From assembly GCA_026874595.1 (NCBI GenBank), contig CM049318.1, positions 4,977,741-5,041,740 on the forward strand: a DNA stretch of 64,000 nucleotides, given 5' to 3'. Of this stretch, positions 59,440 to 64,000 are shown one piece after another; the stretch's first letter is position 1, and each line of letters begins with the position of its first letter. The stretch comes from Sipunculus nudus (Eukaryota > Annelida > Sipuncula > Golfingiida > Sipunculidae). The notes below the pieces were generated by a model, which searched no databases, was not told where the DNA came from, and was given only the letters and a program-made list of their open reading frames with translations. The position numbers were made by a program, and so were the translations under genes.

Positions 59440-60110
59440 TTAAAACCTATTTTCACACTTCAGGACTGCCTAATATCAAAACCACTCATCTGATTTTCCT
59501 CATATTTACCATAAATATTCCTCTATATAGTTCCTATGTACATGCCAGAAATTAGGTCTGTATTATATAATTTAAAAAAGTTATGGGCCCAAACATAATG
59601 CATTTTGTAAAAAATCAGGAAAGATATTTGATCACTTAACACAAAACATGTTAAAGCAAAGGACTTTTTTTCCAGTAATATAACTTTAATTAATCAAAAT
59701 TAAATTGTCTACTAAATTTAGATCAAAATATTTTTAAGTTTTTAAAATTTTAGCAAAAATAAAAAATTGGTACCTTAAATTTTGCCCAACTTTGACCATT
59801 GCACCTTTTCTTCTTGTAACTACTGTGGATTTAATTTTCACAGCATGTTTTTGTTAGCATTTCATCTGTTAACACCAAAAATTTGAAACCAGTTGATCAA
59901 AAACTAGATTTTATTCAAGTTTTCAAGCACCATGTCACATATTGTTTACATCAAGCTAGTGTAATGCAGTTTGCTAGAGCTCAGCTCACCAGCTTCAGCT
60001 CTCAGTTCCTAAAATTTGGCATACAGTTATATGTCTCCAAAATCCCCTACCATGCCAAGAATTTGGTCACCAGGACTTAATTTCTCAAGATAATGAAAAA
60101 CTTCATTTTT
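59440..60110 (+). mobile_element. Element A/B-type fragments left of element E
   Basis: 59,450-59,960 matches the element B core ('ggactgcctaatatcaaaac', 'taatgcattttgtaaaaaatc', 'caccatgtcacatattgttt'). 59,985-60,110 matches the element B beginning ('ttcctaaaatttggcataca', 'ctcctaccat'-like). So one fragment ends and another begins before element E interrupts the second. Confidence 0.6.
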
Positions 60111-62543
60111 AGCTCAGCTGACTTTCAGTCATGCTGGGCTATAGCGATGGGTCTTTGTCCGTCGTCCTTCCGTCTGTCCATCCGGCCGGCCGTCCGGCCG
60201 TTAGCAGGGCACAAATCGTAACCGTAGGGGCTAGGGCCATGAACCCTATGCAGTCTTAGAGGTTATAAAAAGATCTCTTTGCAAACCTGAAATTAGGTCA
60301 CTGCGACCTATATTCTCGAAGTTATGGGGTGTGTTTGCACCCCCCAGAAATAACTCTTTGAGACAAAATTTTCATCCCAAACCTTCCATCTTTCACATAC
60401 AGCTCACCTACCAACAGGGGAAGAATCATAATTTTTTTTAGGTCAAAAGGTCAAAAGTCAAGGTCGCAGGAGCCTCTTCTTTGAAAAGCCTGTGGATGCA
60501 TTTTAAGCCAACCCTTTCATCCCAATTCTTTGATTTTTCACATATAGCTCACCTACTAAGTTGGAGAAGAATCCTATAGATTTTGAGGTCACAAGGTCAA
60601 AGGTCAGGGTCACAGGATCCACTTCTTTGAAAAGGTTGTGGACACATTTCAAGCTAGACTTTTCATTCCAAACCTTCCAGCACTGATATCGCTTCTCTGC
60701 CAACAGGGGAAAAGACCTGTTGATTTTGAGGTCAAAGGTCAAGTTCACAGCACCCACTTCTTGCGTGGAGTCATTTTCAGGCAAACTTTTCAATCTGTGC
60801 CTTCCATCTGTCATATATGGCTTACCTACCAATAAGGGAAGAAGCCTATTGATGTTGAGGTCAAAAAGTCAAAGGTCAAGGTCACAATATTTAATTGTTC
60901 TAAATGCTTGTGAGCATATTTCAAGTGTAACTGTTCAACCCGAACCTTCAGTCTTTCACATATGCCACATCTATGCATCACTCAGTTTGACTCAAACTTC
61001 ATATTTATGGGTCTTTTTGCTTGAATAAATAACTTATTGATTTTGGGGTCAGCTGGTCAGCATGTTAAAGGTTGCAGGTCAAAGTTATTCACCCATTGGT
61101 TGCCAAGTAATTACACCAGATTTAAGTGGTCAGTAGTTACCCATCATTTAGAAAGAATCCAGTTGATATATGGGCAAAAGGCCAAGGTCATAGATCAGGG
61201 ATGTTCACAATTACTTATTTAATAGACCATCTCTATTTTTCTTGTATATATAACCATCCCACTCCAGCTGGTACATCTCCCTGTGTGGCTGTAATTGTGA
61301 GTGACACTGGTGACATATGACTTCCTTTTGTATCAGCCTATTAAGTGATAAGGCTCAGTGATAAGTACCTCGTTACTTCATAACAAAAACACTGTTGTCA
61401 GAATGCTTCAGCCAGGCATTAAGACTATGAGAGTATAGTATTAAGGTTTAGCTACTGATTTATAAGATTATGGGAACATTTTGCAGTTTATTTTATGGAA
61501 TCCTAGCAATAAACTTAGTTTCCTAGATATCTGAATATTTTAATATATATCACCACATATAAAAGCAAGTGTTTGTTCTCATAATATGTGGATGTGTACC
61601 TTGATTTAGGATGGCTTTTTGTTTTATTTCAAGACTCTTAGTCATGCTTTCTGCATTTCTTTTCTTTCAGGTTTGGCAGTTTACCTACCCTGCTGACCCC
61701 ATTGAAAAGCAGAGTGATAATAAAAAATATTGGACTTACACTTTTTACAATTGCATATCTATAAATCTGATATGAGGGCCTGGACATCCCTTTTGAATTA
61801 TTTTGGGCATTCATTACTGGATAATTTGCCCCAAGTTTGGTCTCTTATTGGAGAATGTGGGATATCAAATGTCATACTTGTCAGAAATCCATTATGTCTG
61901 CCAGTTAGCCACCTTAGAAATTCTTTCTTCAGTGCAGTTTCAGTAATTTTTCTTTAATGTTTGGTCCGATTTAGAGAATGTTTGTTGTCTGATTTCAGAC
62001 TTGTCAGAAGTCCAATGTGGCCACCAGGCAACCATCTTTTAATTCCTTTTGATCATATTATCTCAAGAACAGTTAAAGTGAATGCAGTTGGATGTATATT
62101 TATGTAATCTTGTAAAGGATTGGGTCAAATATTTCTGAATAAATATAACCATCATTTATAAAAGTGCAGTACAGTTGGCTTGTAGTGAATAAAAATTCAT
62201 ACAGAAGCACCTGTTTCTCAATAATTCTTGCATGTATTTCCATGATTTTTGCTATATATTTTGATCTTATAATTGCCCTTTGTGGTGTTCCTTTGAGACT
62301 GACAGGTTTCAAGCAAGCTGTTGGAATAGTTCCTGATAGCTTAACAATCATGCATTTTCCTCAGACCATCAATTCACTGTGTTTTAACCAGACATAGGTG
62401 ATATATATTTCTGTTTTCATAGAAAATTTTCAACAAATTGGCAAATTGGTTCTTCAAAATTTGACTGGAAGTTTTGAATCTCAGTCCATGATGTCACAGG
62501 TCATGCTTGGCAGCTGAGCGTCATGACCCATGGGTCACTTGTT
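60111..62543 (+). mobile_element. Composite element E, full length by its ends
   Basis: It starts AGCTCAGCTGACTTTCAGTC, then a CCGTCGTCCTTCCGTC tract and CCGGCCGGCCG. It ends CAGCTGAGCGTCATGACCCA then TGGGTCACTTGTT at 62,543. The first part of the core is homologous in reverse to element D units ('gaaattaggtcactgcgacc', 'agttatggggtg', 'caccccccagaa'). Then come four or five units of about 130-150 bp with 'gaggtcaaaggtcaaggtca' and 'cacctaccaacagggg', and a two-copy repeat near 61,800-62,040 ('gtcagaaatcc', 'gtggccaccag'). An open frame of 109 codons here is repeat-derived. Confidence 0.75.
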
Positions 62544-64000
62544 CCATTAAAAACCCGATGTTACACTTCAAGACTGCCTAATATCAAAACCATTGATCTG
62601 ACTTTGATCATAAATAATATACATATTTTTTCTATACATTCATTATGCACATGGCAGAAATGATGTCAGTATTGCGTAACTGTTTTAAGTTATGGGCCTA
62701 AACATAATTCACTTTGTAAAAAATCTAGAAATATATTTACTCCCTTAACATGAGGATTGCTGAAGCTAGAGATTTTTTTTGTCAGGGATATAATATTATT
62801 TAATCAAGATTCAATTGAATACCCAAAATTAGTTATGAATTTTTCAAATTTTGTAAGATAGTGGTATAAATATAAAATTAGTACCTTAAATTTTGCCCAA
62901 ATTTGACCATGGCACATTTGTTATCTGGGAGCACTGTTGATATAATTTTCATATCATGCACACCTAAAGATTTCAGCATTGTAGTTTAGAAAGATGAAAG
63001 AAATTGGCCAAAAATTGAAGTATTTATTAATGTTTTTATGAGACCAGGCTCTCCCCAGCCCCTCTTCAGTCACCTGTATGTTGACCATGTTGACCTTTCA
63101 GCAAATTCTGCACACTTGAGGCGAGGCATACACTGGGGCAGCCAGGCAGCTTATGGCCAGCCACAGTTAATCCAGGTGACCAACCCAACTCATTTGGTAG
63201 TTGTTTTAAACAGCAATAAACATGGTGCAAATACTTTGCAAATGTATTTGAATACAAATATGAATATGTACTCCATTACAGAATATCTTGCATAAGAATG
63301 GAAATTCAGATAAAAATGAAAGTATTTGAATTCCAGTGCAAATACTTTCAAAATTTATTCATGAATGCATTCATGAATATATTCTAAAATATTATTTTAA
63401 TAATCATTTCAGTTATGTTTTATGAAAAAAATCATATGATTCTCTTATTATTTGTAATAAAAATTATATTTGGCACAATATTTGTTATTAAATTTTAATA
63501 AATAGTTAAACTCATATATTATATCTGCTGCTTATAGGTTTTATGGCCAAGTCAAAATTTGTGTGACAATAGCACTCTATTTGTTCATAAAATAAATGAA
63601 ATCAATCCTCTTCCCTGTCTCCAAAGATACTATCAAAAACATACACAAGCTAAACACCAACAACTCATAATACAGCTTATATTTATTACCACGCAAAAAC
63701 CAGCATGTGCCTGACATTTCCAAATCATATTTTTTTTCCCTATAAAACAGCTGAGTGCCATGACCCATTGGTCCCTTGTTTTTTTCCTGTAAGTACCATT
63801 GATTTAATTTTCACAGAATGTAAACATAAGTATTTAATTTGTTTAAATCTGAAATTTGAAAATTAAAGCTTGAAAATTAGGCTAGTTATTGTTATAGTTA
63901 TTATCCTCACAACCAAATTACCCTTAGATCATTAATATAAACATAGAGGAAGCCAGAAATCACAATTTTTTTTTAAATGGTATATGAATGGGCACCTTTA
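62544..64000 (+). mobile_element. Remainder of an A/B-type element, a 3' end fragment, then another copy
   Basis: 62,560-62,990 continues the element A/B core interrupted by element E ('gatgttacacttcaagactg', 'cctaatatcaaaacc'). 63,190-63,780 is the same 3' end block as 30,400-30,949, ending CAGCTGAGTGCCATGACCCA. 63,781-63,905 returns to the A/B core ('gattt aattttcacagaatg', 'gaaaattaggctagttatt'). The layers suggest repeated insertion of elements into each other. Nothing else is seen to the window end. Confidence 0.6.

Noticed and set aside
60503-60832. 109-codon minus-strand open frame with repeated phrases
   Set aside because: The repeated protein phrases come from the tandem DNA units of element E. 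There is no start context or homologue.

Overview
The window is intron-rich, AT-rich animal nuclear DNA. All three recognisable genes have GT-AG introns whose phases join exactly, and two of them are conserved animal genes. The repeats point to a lophotrochozoan, most likely a bivalve mollusc: there are many elements with conserved ends, tandem cores and (GACG/CGGA)n tracts, which resemble the 'pearl'/Helentron-associated elements known from bivalves. The taxon is inferred, not proven.

Genes. (1) Minus strand, 20,753 down to 931: the first 12 coding exons (363 codons) of a CaiB/BaiF-type CoA transferase, recognised as SUGCT (succinate--hydroxymethylglutarate CoA-transferase). It has an Arg-rich, mitochondrial-type N-terminus and the catalytic Asp. 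Its last roughly 80 residues lie left of the window. (2) Plus strand, 23,023 to 42,033: a 15-exon, 756-codon gene for a ZSWIM1/ZSWIM3-like protein derived from a MULE-type transposase. It has an N-terminal C/H cluster, an RNase H-like core, a canonical SWIM zinc finger and a second, altered SWIM-like finger. A 27-nt in-phase microexon is likely. (3) Plus strand, 45,148 to 53,214: the complete four-exon gene for BLOC1S1 (GCN5L1), 124 residues. SUGCT and the ZSWIM-like gene diverge from a shared interval of about 2.2 kb. The ZSWIM-like gene and BLOC1S1 lie head to tail. Nothing links the three genes functionally.

Repeats fill much of the introns and most of 53.2-64 kb. They include a 31-bp minisatellite (26-558) and an unrelated 31-bp minisatellite (52,020-52,505); tRNA-derived SINE copies (1.9, 4.1 and 51 kb); small terminal-inverted-repeat elements (0.6, 38.6, 43.4, 45.7 and 54.5 kb); and composite elements that share an AGCTCAGCTGAC stem-loop start and a palindromic GACCCATGGGTC end but have different cores (8.9-12.0, 12.7-15.8, 28.5-30.9 and 60.1-62.5 kb). 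Several otherwise different cores carry the palindrome GGTGGCGCCACC.

The items most worth a second look are the tandem-SWIM MULE-derived gene, the shared-ends/variable-core repeat system, a near-perfect 23-bp-arm hairpin at 48.4 kb, an 80-bp fold-back element flanked by 9-bp direct repeats at 54.5 kb, and a decayed tandem duplicate of one SUGCT exon at 7.3 kb. No tRNA, rRNA or CRISPR array was seen. All gene models rest on reading splice sites and protein similarity by eye.
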